Assembly: GCA_021738105.1 (NCBI GenBank) | Contig: JAIPCS010000007.1 | Coordinates: 1 to 35,084 of the forward strand | Source: Sulfuritalea sp. | GTDB taxonomy: Bacteria > Pseudomonadota > Gammaproteobacteria > Burkholderiales > Rhodocyclaceae | Length of the DNA: 35,084 nucleotides | Direction of reading: 5' to 3' | Shown: in pieces, positions 17,543 to 25,877 of the stretch | Numbering within the stretch: position 1 is the stretch's first letter | Layout of the letters: each line of letters begins with the position of its first letter | Translations under genes and position numbers: made by a program | Notes under the pieces: model-generated | Databases searched by the model: none | Told to the model about the DNA's origin: nothing | The model's input: only the letters and a program-made list of their open reading frames with translations

Positions 17543-17548
17543 TAGAAT
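17543..17548 (+). promoter_or_regulatory. -10-like hexamer for hrcA (possible leaderless mRNA)
   Basis: TAGAAT at 17543-17548 ends 7 nt before the preferred hrcA ATG (17556), and no Shine-Dalgarno sequence precedes that ATG. No clear -35 is visible at 16-18 nt. The opposite strand shows the same layout for nadK (TTTAAT, 7 nt, ATG). Confidence 0.35.
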
Positions 17549-17555
17549 CGAACCC

Positions 17556-18575
17556 ATGCTCGACCATCGCGCTCAAACCCTGCTGAAAACCCTGATTGAA
17601 CGCTATATAGCGGAAGGTCAACCGATCGGCTCGCGTACACTTTCAAAGTACTCGGGGCTTGAGCTCTCACCGGCAACCATCCGAAATGTCATGTCGGATC
17701 TGGAAGAGATGGGATTGATCGCAAGTCCGCACACCTCGGCCGGGCGCGTTCCAACACCTCTGGGTTATCGGCTTTTTGTAGATTCCTTATTGACGGTACG
17801 CCCCTTGCAAGGCAATGAGTTGTCCGAGATTCAAGACGCCATTCGACCGAATCAACCTCAACTTGTTATCAGCCACGCATCTCAGTTGCTGTCACAACTC
17901 ACCGCCTTCGCCGGTGTCGTCGTCGCACCGCGCCGCCAGCAGCCACGAATTCGTCAAATCGAGTTCCTCAGTCTTTCGGACAAACGCATTCTGCTGATCA
18001 TCGTCACCGCCGACGGCGATGTGCAAAACCGTATTCTGTTTACCCAGCGCAATTACAGTCCATCAGAACTGGTCGCAGCGGCAAACTACCTGAATCAGAA
18101 CTGCTTCGGACTCAATTTTGATCAAGTACGGGCGCGCGTGTTGGAAGAACTGCGTCAATTGCGCGCTGATATGTCGGAGCTGATGACCGCCGCCCTCGAC
18201 GCAAGCGATAGCGCCATGGCCGACACTTCAGCGCAATACGTCATTAGCGGTGAAAAGAACCTGCTTGGAGTCGAGGATCTTTCCTCCAACATGACGCGTT
18301 TGCGCCGCCTGTTCGATCTGTTCGAACAAAAAACAGGTCTGGCACAGTTGCTGGAGCTATCCTGTCGCGCCGAAGGGGTGCAAGTCTTCATCGGCGGCGA
18401 ATCCGGCCTGGCACCGCTGGATGAATGTAGCGTCGTCGCGGCACCCTACGAAGTAGATGGGCAAATCGTCGGCACCATCGGCGTCATCGGCCCCACCCGC
18501 ATGGCCTATGAGCGGGTGATTCCCATAGTGGATATCACTGCCAGATTGATGTCCTCGGCACTGTCAACTCCCTGA
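17556..18575 (+). CDS. hrcA: heat-inducible transcription repressor HrcA
   Basis: Represses chaperonin genes by binding CIRCE inverted repeats; its activity depends on GroEL. It has 339 residues from the ATG at 17556, the usual family start ([18 protein letters not shown]). The N-terminal winged helix contains [29 protein letters not shown] and [16 protein letters not shown]. The central GAF-like and C-terminal domains contain FIGGESGL and [21 protein letters not shown]. No CIRCE element was seen in front of the nearby grpE-dnaK-dnaJ operon or elsewhere in the window, so its target (probably groESL) lies elsewhere. Its stop overlaps the hemH ATG by one base (TGATG). Confidence 0.96.
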   Translation: MLDHRAQTLLKTLIERYIAEGQPIGSRTLSKYSGLELSPATIRNVMSDLEEMGLIASPHTSAGRVPTPLGYRLFVDSLLTVRPLQGNELSEIQDAIRPNQPQLVISHASQLLSQLTAFAGVVVAPRRQQPRIRQIEFLSLSDKRILLIIVTADGDVQNRILFTQRNYSPSELVAAANYLNQNCFGLNFDQVRARVLEELRQLRADMSELMTAALDASDSAMADTSAQYVISGEKNLLGVEDLSSNMTRLRRLFDLFEQKTGLAQLLELSCRAEGVQVFIGGESGLAPLDECSVVAAPYEVDGQIVGTIGVIGPTRMAYERVIPIVDITARLMSSALSTP

Positions 18576-19660
18576 TGTCGCGCTACGCTCCCGAACCGCA
18601 ACATCTGCATGGCAAAAAGATAGGCACAGCGGTGCTGCTGGTCAATCTCGGCACGCCAGAGGCACCTACAGCCACAGCTCTGCGCAGCTATCTAAAGCAG
18701 TTCTTGTGGGACCCACGGGTGGTTGAAATACCGCGCCCGTTGTGGTGGCTGATATTGCACGGCTTCATTCTGCCGCTGCGACCGTCAAAGTCGGCGGCAA
18801 AATATGCCCAGATATGGATGTCCGAAGGCTCTCCGCTGAAAGTCCATACCGAGCGGCAAACCAAGTTGCTCAAGGGCTTGCTTGGCGAGACTGGCGCTGC
18901 GGACGTCGTCGTGGCCAGCGCCATGCGTTACGGTCAGCCATCGATCGCCAGCAGGCTGGATCAATTCAAGCGAGAGGGCGTCGAGCGCGTCCTCATCGTG
19001 CCGCTATACCCGCAATACGCAGCCAGCACGACTGCCAGCGTAATGGACGATGTCGCAGATTGGACGAGACACATTCGAAACCCGCCCGAACTGCGCTTTG
19101 TAAAACACTTCCACGACGCGCCCGGATATATCAACGCGCTCGCCGCCAGCGTCCGCGAGCATTGGGCAGCCTCGGGTCGTCCCGACAAACTGGTGATGAG
19201 CTTTCACGGGCTGCCGCGCCGATCACTCGATCTGGGCGATCCCTATTATTGCGAGTGTCAAAAAACCGGGCGACTGCTGGCAGAATCTCTGAAGCTCGCC
19301 GACAATGACTATCTGATCACGTTCCAGTCTCGCTTCGGCAAGGCCGAGTGGCTGCAGCCCTACACCCAGCCGACACTGGAAAAACTTGCTCGCGAAGGTA
19401 CAGCGCGGGTTGATGTCATCTGCCCAGGATTCGTTGCCGACTGTCTGGAAACTCTTGAAGAAATCGCACTGGAGTGCAAGACGGCCTTTCTTTCGTCCGG
19501 CGGCAAGGAGTTTCACTACATCCCCTGCGTCAACGAGCGTCCTGACTGGATCGCGACGCTGCGCGATCTGGTTTCAACTCATCTTTCCGGCTGGCCGACT
19601 GCACGGCGCTCCGACCCCGGTGCGGCAATGCGCGCCAAGGCTTTGGGCGCCAAGAGTTGA
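18575..19660 (+). CDS. hemH: ferrochelatase HemH
   Basis: Inserts Fe2+ into protoporphyrin IX, the last step of haem synthesis. It has 361 residues. The N-terminal [24 protein letters not shown] is typical; the catalytic His lies in MSFHGLPRR (about residue 211), and the second-site acidic residues lie in [12 protein letters not shown]. The start overlaps the hrcA stop by one base, so translation is coupled. Haem synthesis thus shares a transcript with the heat-shock repressor. It converges on the DUF302 gene with 36 bp between, where only a loose AGGCC/GGCCT repeat is seen and no terminator is called. Confidence 0.97.
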   Translation: MSRYAPEPQHLHGKKIGTAVLLVNLGTPEAPTATALRSYLKQFLWDPRVVEIPRPLWWLILHGFILPLRPSKSAAKYAQIWMSEGSPLKVHTERQTKLLKGLLGETGAADVVVASAMRYGQPSIASRLDQFKREGVERVLIVPLYPQYAASTTASVMDDVADWTRHIRNPPELRFVKHFHDAPGYINALAASVREHWAASGRPDKLVMSFHGLPRRSLDLGDPYYCECQKTGRLLAESLKLADNDYLITFQSRFGKAEWLQPYTQPTLEKLAREGTARVDVICPGFVADCLETLEEIALECKTAFLSSGGKEFHYIPCVNERPDWIATLRDLVSTHLSGWPTARRSDPGAAMRAKALGAKS

Positions 19661-19696
19661 GGCCCGCTGCCCGCGTTTGAATCCCGGATCGTCGGC

Positions 19697-20089
19697 CTAA
19701 AGCGCGTTCATCACCCGCTGCAGTTTTTCGCTGACTTCACTGCCGAGGACACCGACATCAGGATTGTCGGTCATCTGGCCCATCATCGCCGGATTGAGAA
19801 ACTCCACCTGCACTGCTCCTGCAGAATCTTCGCGGACCACCACATTGCAGGGCAGTAACAAACCGATGGTCGGCTCAGCCGTTATCGCGCGCTTGGCCAA
19901 CGGTGGATTGCAGGCACCCAGAATCCGATAGCGTGGCATGTCGAAATCGAGCTTCTTTTTCATGGTGGCAGCGACATCTATCTCGGTCAGGATGCCGAAT
20001 CCCTCTTTCTGCAACTCCGCGGTCACCTTGGTGATCGTATCGTCAAAACCCATCTCGACCGACTTGCCGAATCCATATCGATTTTCCAT
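19697..20089 (-). CDS. DUF302 domain protein
   Basis: A 130-residue protein of the DUF302 family, whose function is unknown. The single domain covers nearly the whole length: GFGKSVEMGFDDTITKVTAEL, GFGILTEIDVAATMKKKL, and RILGACNPPLAKRAITAEPTIGLLLPCNVVV with the family's paired Cys and Pro residues, then FLNPAMM. No signal peptide or membrane segment is seen, so it is probably cytoplasmic. The ATG at 20089 has AAGGA 8 nt upstream. It is a single gene between hemH and trxC, divergent from trxC. A redox or metal role is possible given the neighbour, but this is only inference. Confidence 0.85.
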   Translation of the reverse strand: MENRYGFGKSVEMGFDDTITKVTAELQKEGFGILTEIDVAATMKKKLDFDMPRYRILGACNPPLAKRAITAEPTIGLLLPCNVVVREDSAGAVQVEFLNPAMMGQMTDNPDVGVLGSEVSEKLQRVMNAL

Positions 20090-20260
20090 TTCATGATCCT
20101 TTCAGTGTTTTTTTGGACTGCAATCCCTATACCGGTGGGCGCGAATCACCGCGCCATGCCACGAAACTTGGTACGCAAACCGAACCGAAACTGACAGCGC
20201 AGGACTTGAATTACCGGATTGCAACTTTATATTAGCATTATCTGATACATGGAGACCACC
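20090..20260. promoter_or_regulatory. DUF302/trxC divergent intergenic region with trxC promoter
   Basis: 171 bp between divergent starts. TTGAAT (20206-20211), a 16-nt spacer and TATATT (20228-20233) form a plausible sigma-70 promoter for trxC, with transcription near 20240 and a 20-nt leader carrying GGAG. Nearer to the DUF302 gene is a perfect 6-bp inverted repeat GGCGCG (20138-20143) / CGCGCC (20150-20155) with a 6-nt loop, which could be an operator or leader hairpin. No clear promoter was seen for the DUF302 gene. Confidence 0.5.
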
Positions 20261-20695
20261 ATGCCTGATTCATTGATCGTCGTTTGCCCTCACTGCCATA
20301 CCCTCAATCGTATGTCCGCCAAACGCGTTACTGACGGTGGAACTTGCGGTCAATGCAAAGCTCCCCTGTTTACAGGCGAACCGATTGACCTGAATGCGGA
20401 CACTCTGGATCGCCATATCGGGCGATCCGACATTCCACTGCTGGTCGATTTCTGGGCGCCTTGGTGTGGGCCCTGCCGTGCCATGGCTCCGGCCTTCGCC
20501 CAGGCAGCCAAACAGCTCGAGCCGGAATTTCGCTTGGCGAAAGTGAACACCGAAGCAGAACAACAACTTGCCGCTCGCTTTGGCATTCGTTCGATTCCGA
20601 CTCTGGCGCTGTTCCGCAATGGCCAGGAAATCGCGCGCCAGGCTGGCGCAATGGATGCCCCAAGTCTGATTCGATGGGCTCGCGGCCAAAACTGA
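20261..20695 (+). CDS. trxC: thioredoxin 2 (TrxC)
   Basis: Zinc-containing thioredoxin that reduces protein disulfides in the cytoplasm and is linked to oxidative stress. It has 144 residues. The N-terminal zinc finger has two CxxC pairs (Cys9/Cys12 in CPHC, Cys29/Cys32 in CGQC). The thioredoxin fold has the active site WCGPC at 68-72, and IRSIPTLALF contains the cis-Pro. The ATG at 20261 is preferred over the one at 20249 because GGAG lies 6 nt before it and the family begins SxxVVCPHC. No terminator with a GC stem was seen after the stop; a run of seven T occurs at 20710-20716 only. Confidence 0.94.
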   Translation: MPDSLIVVCPHCHTLNRMSAKRVTDGGTCGQCKAPLFTGEPIDLNADTLDRHIGRSDIPLLVDFWAPWCGPCRAMAPAFAQAAKQLEPEFRLAKVNTEAEQQLAARFGIRSIPTLALFRNGQEIARQAGAMDAPSLIRWARGQN

Positions 20696-20725
20696 ACTCG
20701 CTGAAAGAATTTTTTTGATGCAAGT

Positions 20726-20753
20726 CTTGAAGCTGACGAATTCACCCTCATTT
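20726..20753 (+). promoter_or_regulatory. sigma-32 heat-shock promoter of grpE-dnaK-dnaJ
   Basis: CTTGAA at 20726-20731, a 13-nt spacer, then CCCTCATTT at 20745-20753. This closely matches the RpoH consensus (CTTGAAA, N12-15, CCCCATNT). The predicted start is near 20760, about 20 nt before the grpE ATG. No CIRCE repeat accompanies it, so the operon appears to be under sigma-32 rather than HrcA control. Confidence 0.75.
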
Positions 20754-20781
20754 GGAACGGGTTTCTTCAGGAGCCCGACCC

Positions 20782-21399
20782 ATGCAGGAAAAATCATCCA
20801 CCCCCGACACGAACCAAGACCCCGAAGCTTTGGCAGATCAAAGCCAGCCTCATTCATCTGACGCCAGCGCCGTACCGCCATCGCCGACTTTTGAGACCGA
20901 CGCTGAGGCTACCGTAATGCCCAGCCTGGAGGAACTGCTCAAAACCGCTGAACTCCAGTCAGCCGAGCATCACGATGCCTGGCTGCGCGCCAAGGCGGAA
21001 ACCGAGAACGTACGCCGTCGCGCGCAAGAAGACATCGTCAAGGCGGGCAAATTCGCCGTCGAGCGTTTTTCAGGTGAGTTGCTGGCCGTCAAGGACAGCC
21101 TGGAAGCCGCCTTGTCCAGCGAGAACCAGAGTGCCGAAAACCTCAGCGCCGGTGTTGAACTGACGCTCAAACAGCTTGTTGCGGCATTCGAAAAATCCGG
21201 CCTGGTCGAGATCAACCCGCTGGGCGAAAAATTCGACCCGCACCGCCATCAAGCCATCAGCCAGATCGAGGCGCCTGACGATGCCACCGAAGCCAATACC
21301 GTGCTCACGGTTCTGCAAAAGGGTTACGCCCTGCACGACCGGGTCATCCGACCGGCTCTGGTAATTGTTTCCAAGGCAAAATCCGGGCCGACCGCTTGA
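20782..21399 (+). CDS. grpE: nucleotide exchange factor GrpE
   Basis: Releases ADP from DnaK to restart the chaperone cycle. It has 205 residues from the ATG at 20782, with AGGAG 8 nt upstream; an upstream TTG at 20752 would lie in the promoter's -10. The first ~55 residues are disordered and acidic. A long helix with [23 protein letters not shown] follows. The C-terminal beta domain carries the signature [19 protein letters not shown] and [25 protein letters not shown]. It is first in the grpE-dnaK-dnaJ operon, with 89 bp to dnaK. Confidence 0.96.
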   Translation: MQEKSSTPDTNQDPEALADQSQPHSSDASAVPPSPTFETDAEATVMPSLEELLKTAELQSAEHHDAWLRAKAETENVRRRAQEDIVKAGKFAVERFSGELLAVKDSLEAALSSENQSAENLSAGVELTLKQLVAAFEKSGLVEINPLGEKFDPHRHQAISQIEAPDDATEANTVLTVLQKGYALHDRVIRPALVIVSKAKSGPTA

Positions 21400-21488
21400 A
21401 GCTGGCGGCAATACCCCCATATCAGGCACAGGCATAAATATTCGCCAAAGGGAAACCCCCGGCGGGCAACATTCACAAAGGAAAAATC

Positions 21489-23429
21489 ATGGGCAAGATC
21501 ATTGGCATCGACCTCGGCACCACCAACAGCTGCGTCGCCATCATGGAGGGCGGCAAGCCCAAGGTTATTGAAAATGCAGAAGGCGCACGCACTACGCCAT
21601 CCATCGTCGCCTACGCCGAGGATGGGGAAATTCTTTGCGGTGCCTCGGCCAAGCGGCAGGCGGTCACCAATTCCAAAAACACCCTGTTTGCGGTCAAGCG
21701 CCTGATCGGTCGCCGTTTCGAAGAAAAGGAAGTACAGAAAGACATCGACATGATGCCCTTCAAGATTGTCAAGGCGAGCAACAACGACGCCTGGGTGGAA
21801 GTGCGCGGCGAAAAAATGGCGCCCCCCCAGATTTCCGCCGAAGTATTGCGCAAGATGAAGAAAACAGCGGAAGACTATCTCGGCGAGGAAGTCACCGAGG
21901 CCGTGATCACTGTGCCCGCCTACTTCAATGACAGCCAGCGTCAGGCCACCAAGGATGCCGGGCGCATCGCCGGTCTCGACGTCAAGCGCATCATCAACGA
22001 ACCCACTGCGGCTGCGCTGGCCTTTGGCATGGACAAGCAGGAAGGTGACCGCAAGATTGCCGTGTATGACCTCGGTGGCGGCACGTTCGACATTTCCATC
22101 ATCGAAATCGCCGAGCTTGACGGCGAGCACCAGTTCGAAGTGCTATCGACCAATGGCGATACCTTCCTCGGCGGCGAAGACTTCGATCAGCGCCTGATCG
22201 ACTACGTGGTGACCGAGTTCAAGAAGGAACAGGGCGTCGATCTCAAGAAAGACGTACTGGCCCTGCAGCGCCTCAAGGAAGCTGCAGAAAAGGCCAAGAT
22301 CGAGCTGTCCTCCAGCCAGCAGACCGAGTTCAATCTGCCCTACATCACGGCCGACGCATCCGGACCGAAACACCTGGCGATGAAACTGACCCGCGCCAAA
22401 TATGAAGCGCTGGTGGAAGACCTGATTACCCGCACCATCGAGCCCTGCCGCATTGCCATGAAAGATGCCGGCGTCAAAAACTCGGACATCACCGACGTCA
22501 TTCTGGTTGGTGGCATGACACGCATGCCCATGGTGCAGGACAAGGTCAAGGAGTTCTTCGGCAAGGAACCCCGCCGCGACGTCAATCCGGACGAAGCTGT
22601 GGCTGTTGGTGCTTCGATCCAGGGCGGTGTCTTGCAGGGCGAAGTCAAGGATGTCCTGCTGCTTGATGTCTGCCCGCTCAGCCTGGGGATTGAAACCTTG
22701 GGCGGGGTCATGACCAAATTGATCACCAAGAACACCACGATTCCGACCAAGACCAGCCAGACCTTCTCCACGGCTGACGATAACCAGAGCGCCGTCACCA
22801 TCCACGTGATGCAGGGCGAGCGTGAAATGGCCAGCGGCAACAAGAGCCTCGGCCAGTTCAACCTGTCCGATATCCCGCCGGCACCGCGTGGCATGCCGCA
22901 AATCGAAGTCACCTTCGATATCGACGCCAACGGCATTCTCCATGTATCGGCCAAGGACAAGGGTACGGGCAAGGAAAACAAGATCACCATCAAGGCCAAC
23001 TCGGGACTTTCCGAAGCCGAAATCGAGGCCATGGTGCAGGATGCCGCGACGCATGCCGAGGAAGATCGCAAAGCCCACGAAATGGTCGATGCGCGCAACC
23101 AGTGCGACGCCATGGTGCATTCGGTCAAGAAGGCGCTTGCCGAACATGGCGACAAGATTGAGGCCGAGGAAAAAGCCCAGATCGAAACCGCCATTGCCGA
23201 AGCCGAAGCGGTACTGAAAGACGGCGACAAGGCCGCGATCGAAGCCAAGACCGAGGCACTGGCCAAGGCATCGCAAAAACTTGGCGAAAAAGTCTACGCT
23301 GAATCTCAAGGTGCTGCCGGTGCCGCAGGTGCCGGTGGCGAGGGAGCGCCCAATGGGGGTGAGGCGAAGAAAGACGACAGCGACGTGGTCGATGCCGAAT
23401 TCACCGAAGTGAACGACAAAAAGGCCTAA
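21489..23429 (+). CDS. dnaK: chaperone protein DnaK (Hsp70)
   Basis: Hsp70 chaperone that binds exposed hydrophobic segments with ATP control. It has 646 residues. The N-terminal ATPase starts [20 protein letters not shown] and has [21 protein letters not shown] and [18 protein letters not shown], the three Hsp70 signatures together with [14 protein letters not shown]. The interdomain linker [18 protein letters not shown] leads to the substrate-binding domain. The tail is Gly/Ala-rich and ends with [20 protein letters not shown] lies 6 nt before the ATG. A very long open frame on the opposite strand is a codon-usage artefact. Confidence 0.99.
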   Translation: MGKIIGIDLGTTNSCVAIMEGGKPKVIENAEGARTTPSIVAYAEDGEILCGASAKRQAVTNSKNTLFAVKRLIGRRFEEKEVQKDIDMMPFKIVKASNNDAWVEVRGEKMAPPQISAEVLRKMKKTAEDYLGEEVTEAVITVPAYFNDSQRQATKDAGRIAGLDVKRIINEPTAAALAFGMDKQEGDRKIAVYDLGGGTFDISIIEIAELDGEHQFEVLSTNGDTFLGGEDFDQRLIDYVVTEFKKEQGVDLKKDVLALQRLKEAAEKAKIELSSSQQTEFNLPYITADASGPKHLAMKLTRAKYEALVEDLITRTIEPCRIAMKDAGVKNSDITDVILVGGMTRMPMVQDKVKEFFGKEPRRDVNPDEAVAVGASIQGGVLQGEVKDVLLLDVCPLSLGIETLGGVMTKLITKNTTIPTKTSQTFSTADDNQSAVTIHVMQGEREMASGNKSLGQFNLSDIPPAPRGMPQIEVTFDIDANGILHVSAKDKGTGKENKITIKANSGLSEAEIEAMVQDAATHAEEDRKAHEMVDARNQCDAMVHSVKKALAEHGDKIEAEEKAQIETAIAEAEAVLKDGDKAAIEAKTEALAKASQKLGEKVYAESQGAAGAAGAGGEGAPNGGEAKKDDSDVVDAEFTEVNDKKA

Positions 23430-23504
23430 AGCGGGGCACGTTTTCACAAGCGCCGCTTCATGTGGCCGGGTTCAAGCGGATGCTGTACACCGCTTGACTC
23501 GGCC
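23429..23504 (+). promoter_or_regulatory. tandem stem-loops between dnaK and dnaJ
   Basis: Two hairpins in the 106-bp dnaK-dnaJ gap. The first pairs AAGCGG (23429-23434) with CCGCTT (23453-23458), with two more inner pairs after a mismatch. The second has a perfect 8-bp stem TCAAGCGG (23472-23479) / CCGCTTGA (23490-23497) extended by GGCCG (23464-23468) / CGGCC (23500-23504), followed by only TTT. They may act as an attenuator, processing site or 3'-end protector that lowers dnaJ relative to dnaK. Confidence 0.5.
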
Positions 23505-23535
23505 TTTGCACTGAATGAACTGATAGCGAATCGAC

Positions 23536-24654
23536 ATGGCAAAACGCGACTTTTATGAAATCCTGGGCGTCAATCGCGACGCGTCCGACGAGGACATCAA
23601 GAAGGCCTACCGCAAGCTGGCCATGAAACACCATCCGGATCGCAACCCGGACAATCCCAAGGCCGAAGAGCATTTCAAGGAAGCCAAGGAAGCCTACGAG
23701 ATTCTTTCCGATGGACAAAAACGCACGGCCTATGATCAATACGGTCACGCCGGAGTTGATCAGCAAGCGGGTGGTCCGGGAGGTGCAGGCGGTTTCGCCG
23801 ACGCATTTTCCGACATTTTTGGCGACATCTTTGGCGGCGGCGGACGCGGCGGCGGACGTTCCAACGTTTATCGCGGCGCCGACCTGCGCTACAACCTAGA
23901 AGTCAGCCTCGAAGAGGCCGCGCGAGGGGCGGAAACCCGTATTCGTATCCCGACCATGGCCTCGTGTGAAGCCTGTAGCGGCAGTGGTGCGAAGAAGGGC
24001 AGCTCGCCCTCGACCTGCCCCACTTGCGCCGGTCACGGTCAGGTGCGCATGCAGCAAGGATTCTTCTCGATTCAGCAAACCTGCCCGAAATGCCACGGCA
24101 CGGGTCGCTTCATTTCAGATCCCTGCGGCAGCTGCCACGGTGCCGGCCGTGTCAAACAACACAAAACACTATCGGTCAAGATTCCATCCGGAATTGACGA
24201 AGGGGATCGGATCCGGCTCACCGGGGAAGGCGAACCCGGGGTCAACGGTGGTCCGTCGGGCGATCTCTATGTTCAGATTCACCTCAAAGCCCACAACGTG
24301 TTCCAGCGAGATCACGATGACCTTCATTGTGAAATGCCCGTCAGCTTTTCCACGGCCGCGCTGGGCGGCGAAATCGAGGTGCCCACCCTTGATGGCATCG
24401 CCCGCCTCAAAGTACCGGCTGAAACACAGACCGGCAAGGTATTCCGCCTGCGTGGCAAAGGTATCAAAGGCGTGCGCTCGGTAAGCCATGGAGACTTGCT
24501 GTGCCATGTCGTGCTGGAGACGCCCGTCAAACTCACGGATCGGCAGAAAGAACTACTGAAGGAGTTTGAAGAAATCAGCCAGGGCAACGCTCAGCGGCAC
24601 AGCCCGCGCGCCCAAAGCTGGCTGGACAAGGTCAAGGACTTCTTCGCCGGCTGA
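23536..24654 (+). CDS. dnaJ: chaperone protein DnaJ (Hsp40)
   Basis: Co-chaperone that delivers substrates to DnaK and stimulates its ATPase. It has 372 residues. The J domain (about 1-70) has the HPD motif in KHHPDRNP. The Gly/Phe region (about 75-110) includes a short DNA repeat coding GGGGRGGGR. Four zinc-binding CxxCxGxG repeats follow: [24 protein letters not shown] and CGSCHGAG. The C-terminal substrate-binding domains come next ([35 protein letters not shown]). It is a type I DnaJ. The ATG at 23536 lacks a clear Shine-Dalgarno sequence. Confidence 0.98.
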   Translation: MAKRDFYEILGVNRDASDEDIKKAYRKLAMKHHPDRNPDNPKAEEHFKEAKEAYEILSDGQKRTAYDQYGHAGVDQQAGGPGGAGGFADAFSDIFGDIFGGGGRGGGRSNVYRGADLRYNLEVSLEEAARGAETRIRIPTMASCEACSGSGAKKGSSPSTCPTCAGHGQVRMQQGFFSIQQTCPKCHGTGRFISDPCGSCHGAGRVKQHKTLSVKIPSGIDEGDRIRLTGEGEPGVNGGPSGDLYVQIHLKAHNVFQRDHDDLHCEMPVSFSTAALGGEIEVPTLDGIARLKVPAETQTGKVFRLRGKGIKGVRSVSHGDLLCHVVLETPVKLTDRQKELLKEFEEISQGNAQRHSPRAQSWLDKVKDFFAG

Positions 24655-24913
24655 ATTTCACCCGGAAAAGTCGGCGCTGGCAGCACGGCGAATCAGCATT
24701 CATGCGGCGAACCTGCGCGCCGCAGGCGATTTGCTTCTCGCGAATTTAGCCAATCTTGGTAAGGAAACCACAGACTCCCCCTGATGTGCGACAAAGCCGC
24801 GCAGTCCAACGGGCGCTTATCCGGTCAACGGCCGCTCATTACTAAACAGCGTTACTTTGGTGCAAACTTGGGCCCATCGGGCCTGTCCGGCACAGCCTTC
24901 AGGGAGGAACATG
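24655..24913 (+). other. dnaJ to TAXI gene intergenic region
   Basis: About 259 bp without a convincing gene. It holds an inverted repeat GCGGCG (24704-24709) / CGCCGC (24718-24723) that can alternatively fold as CCTGCG/CGCAGG. Neither form is followed by a U-tract, so it is at most a weak terminator. No clear promoter was recognised. GGAGG at 24903-24907 is the ribosome-binding site of the next gene. Confidence 0.3.
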
Positions 24914-25876
24914 ATGAAGATCGGGAATCTGGGTCGAATCGTTTTGGCGACAATGTATTGTCTGGTCAGCGTCGCACCAGTGAATGCGCAACAGTACTTG
25001 CGTATCGGTACCGGTGGTACGGCCGGCACCTACTACCCGATCGGCAAACTGATTGCCGGCATCGTTTCGCAACCGGCCATTATTCAGGCCACGGCACAGG
25101 CCAGCAACGGATCGCTCGGCAACGTCATTGCCGTCACCAGCGGGGCCCTTGAGACGGGATTCAGCCAGGCCGATGTAGCGACCTGGGCGTATAGCGGCAC
25201 CGGGATTTTCGATGGCCGCCCCGCCCTTCCCGACCTGCGCCTGATTGCCAACCTGTACCCGGAAAGCATGCACGTCGTAGTGCGGAAAAACTCGGGCATC
25301 AAGTCCGTATCTGATTTGAGGGGCAAGCGGGTCGCGTTGGACGAGCCCGGTTCAGGCACGCTCATCAGCGCTCGACAAATTCTTTCCGCCTATGGTTTGA
25401 AGGAAACCGACATTCATCCCGAATACATCAAACCCAACCAGGCAGGAGACAAACTGATGGCAGGATCGCTGGACGCGTTCTTCTTTACCGGAGGGACTCC
25501 GGCCGCAGCCATTGCGGACCTGGCCTCATCGGGAGTCGGTATTGCACTGCTGCCAATTGATGGTGTGCCAGCGGAGCAACTGCAAGCAAAAAGCCGATTT
25601 TTGGATGTAGATACAATTCCAGCGGGGACCTACAAGAACGTTGCTGCTGTTCAGACTTTGGCGGTCGGCGCACAATGGATCGCCAGTGAAAAAATCAACG
25701 CAGACATTATTTATCAGGTCACCAAAACCCTGTATGGCAAAGCGGGACAGCTGGCACTGGCCAAAGGCCACCCCAAAGGAAAATTTATCACCCCAGGCAA
25801 TGCCGTAAAAGGCGCCGGCATCCCGTTTCATCCAGGGGCAGAGCGCTATTTCCGCGAAGCCGGAGTTCTGAAATAG
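24914..25876 (+). CDS. TAXI-family periplasmic solute-binding protein
   Basis: A 320-residue exported protein of the TAXI (TRAP-associated extracytoplasmic immunogenic) receptor family. A signal peptide covers about residues 1-26 (hydrophobic core then VNAQQ). The mature protein begins with the hallmark LRIGTGGTAGTYYPIGKLIAG and later has VVVRKNSGIKSVSDLRGKRVALDEPGSGT, typical of these bilobed binding proteins. Such receptors normally feed a fused TRAP permease; none is present here. The second of two adjacent ATGs is chosen because GGAGG is 6 nt upstream; 24911 is equally in frame. Its stop is followed after one base by the start of a GGDEF-EAL sensor gene, suggesting that it reports ligand to that sensor. 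The ligand is unknown; glutamate or other carboxylates are known for relatives. Confidence 0.88.
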   Translation: MKIGNLGRIVLATMYCLVSVAPVNAQQYLRIGTGGTAGTYYPIGKLIAGIVSQPAIIQATAQASNGSLGNVIAVTSGALETGFSQADVATWAYSGTGIFDGRPALPDLRLIANLYPESMHVVVRKNSGIKSVSDLRGKRVALDEPGSGTLISARQILSAYGLKETDIHPEYIKPNQAGDKLMAGSLDAFFFTGGTPAAAIADLASSGVGIALLPIDGVPAEQLQAKSRFLDVDTIPAGTYKNVAAVQTLAVGAQWIASEKINADIIYQVTKTLYGKAGQLALAKGHPKGKFITPGNAVKGAGIPFHPGAERYFREAGVLK

Positions 25877-25877
25877 G

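Noticed and set aside
22143..23447. Long open frame of 434 codons antisense to dnaK
   Set aside because: It is a codon-usage shadow of dnaK. Such antisense frames are the known source of the spurious 'NAD-specific glutamate dehydrogenase' annotation. The same applies to the 268-codon frame at 21324-22130.
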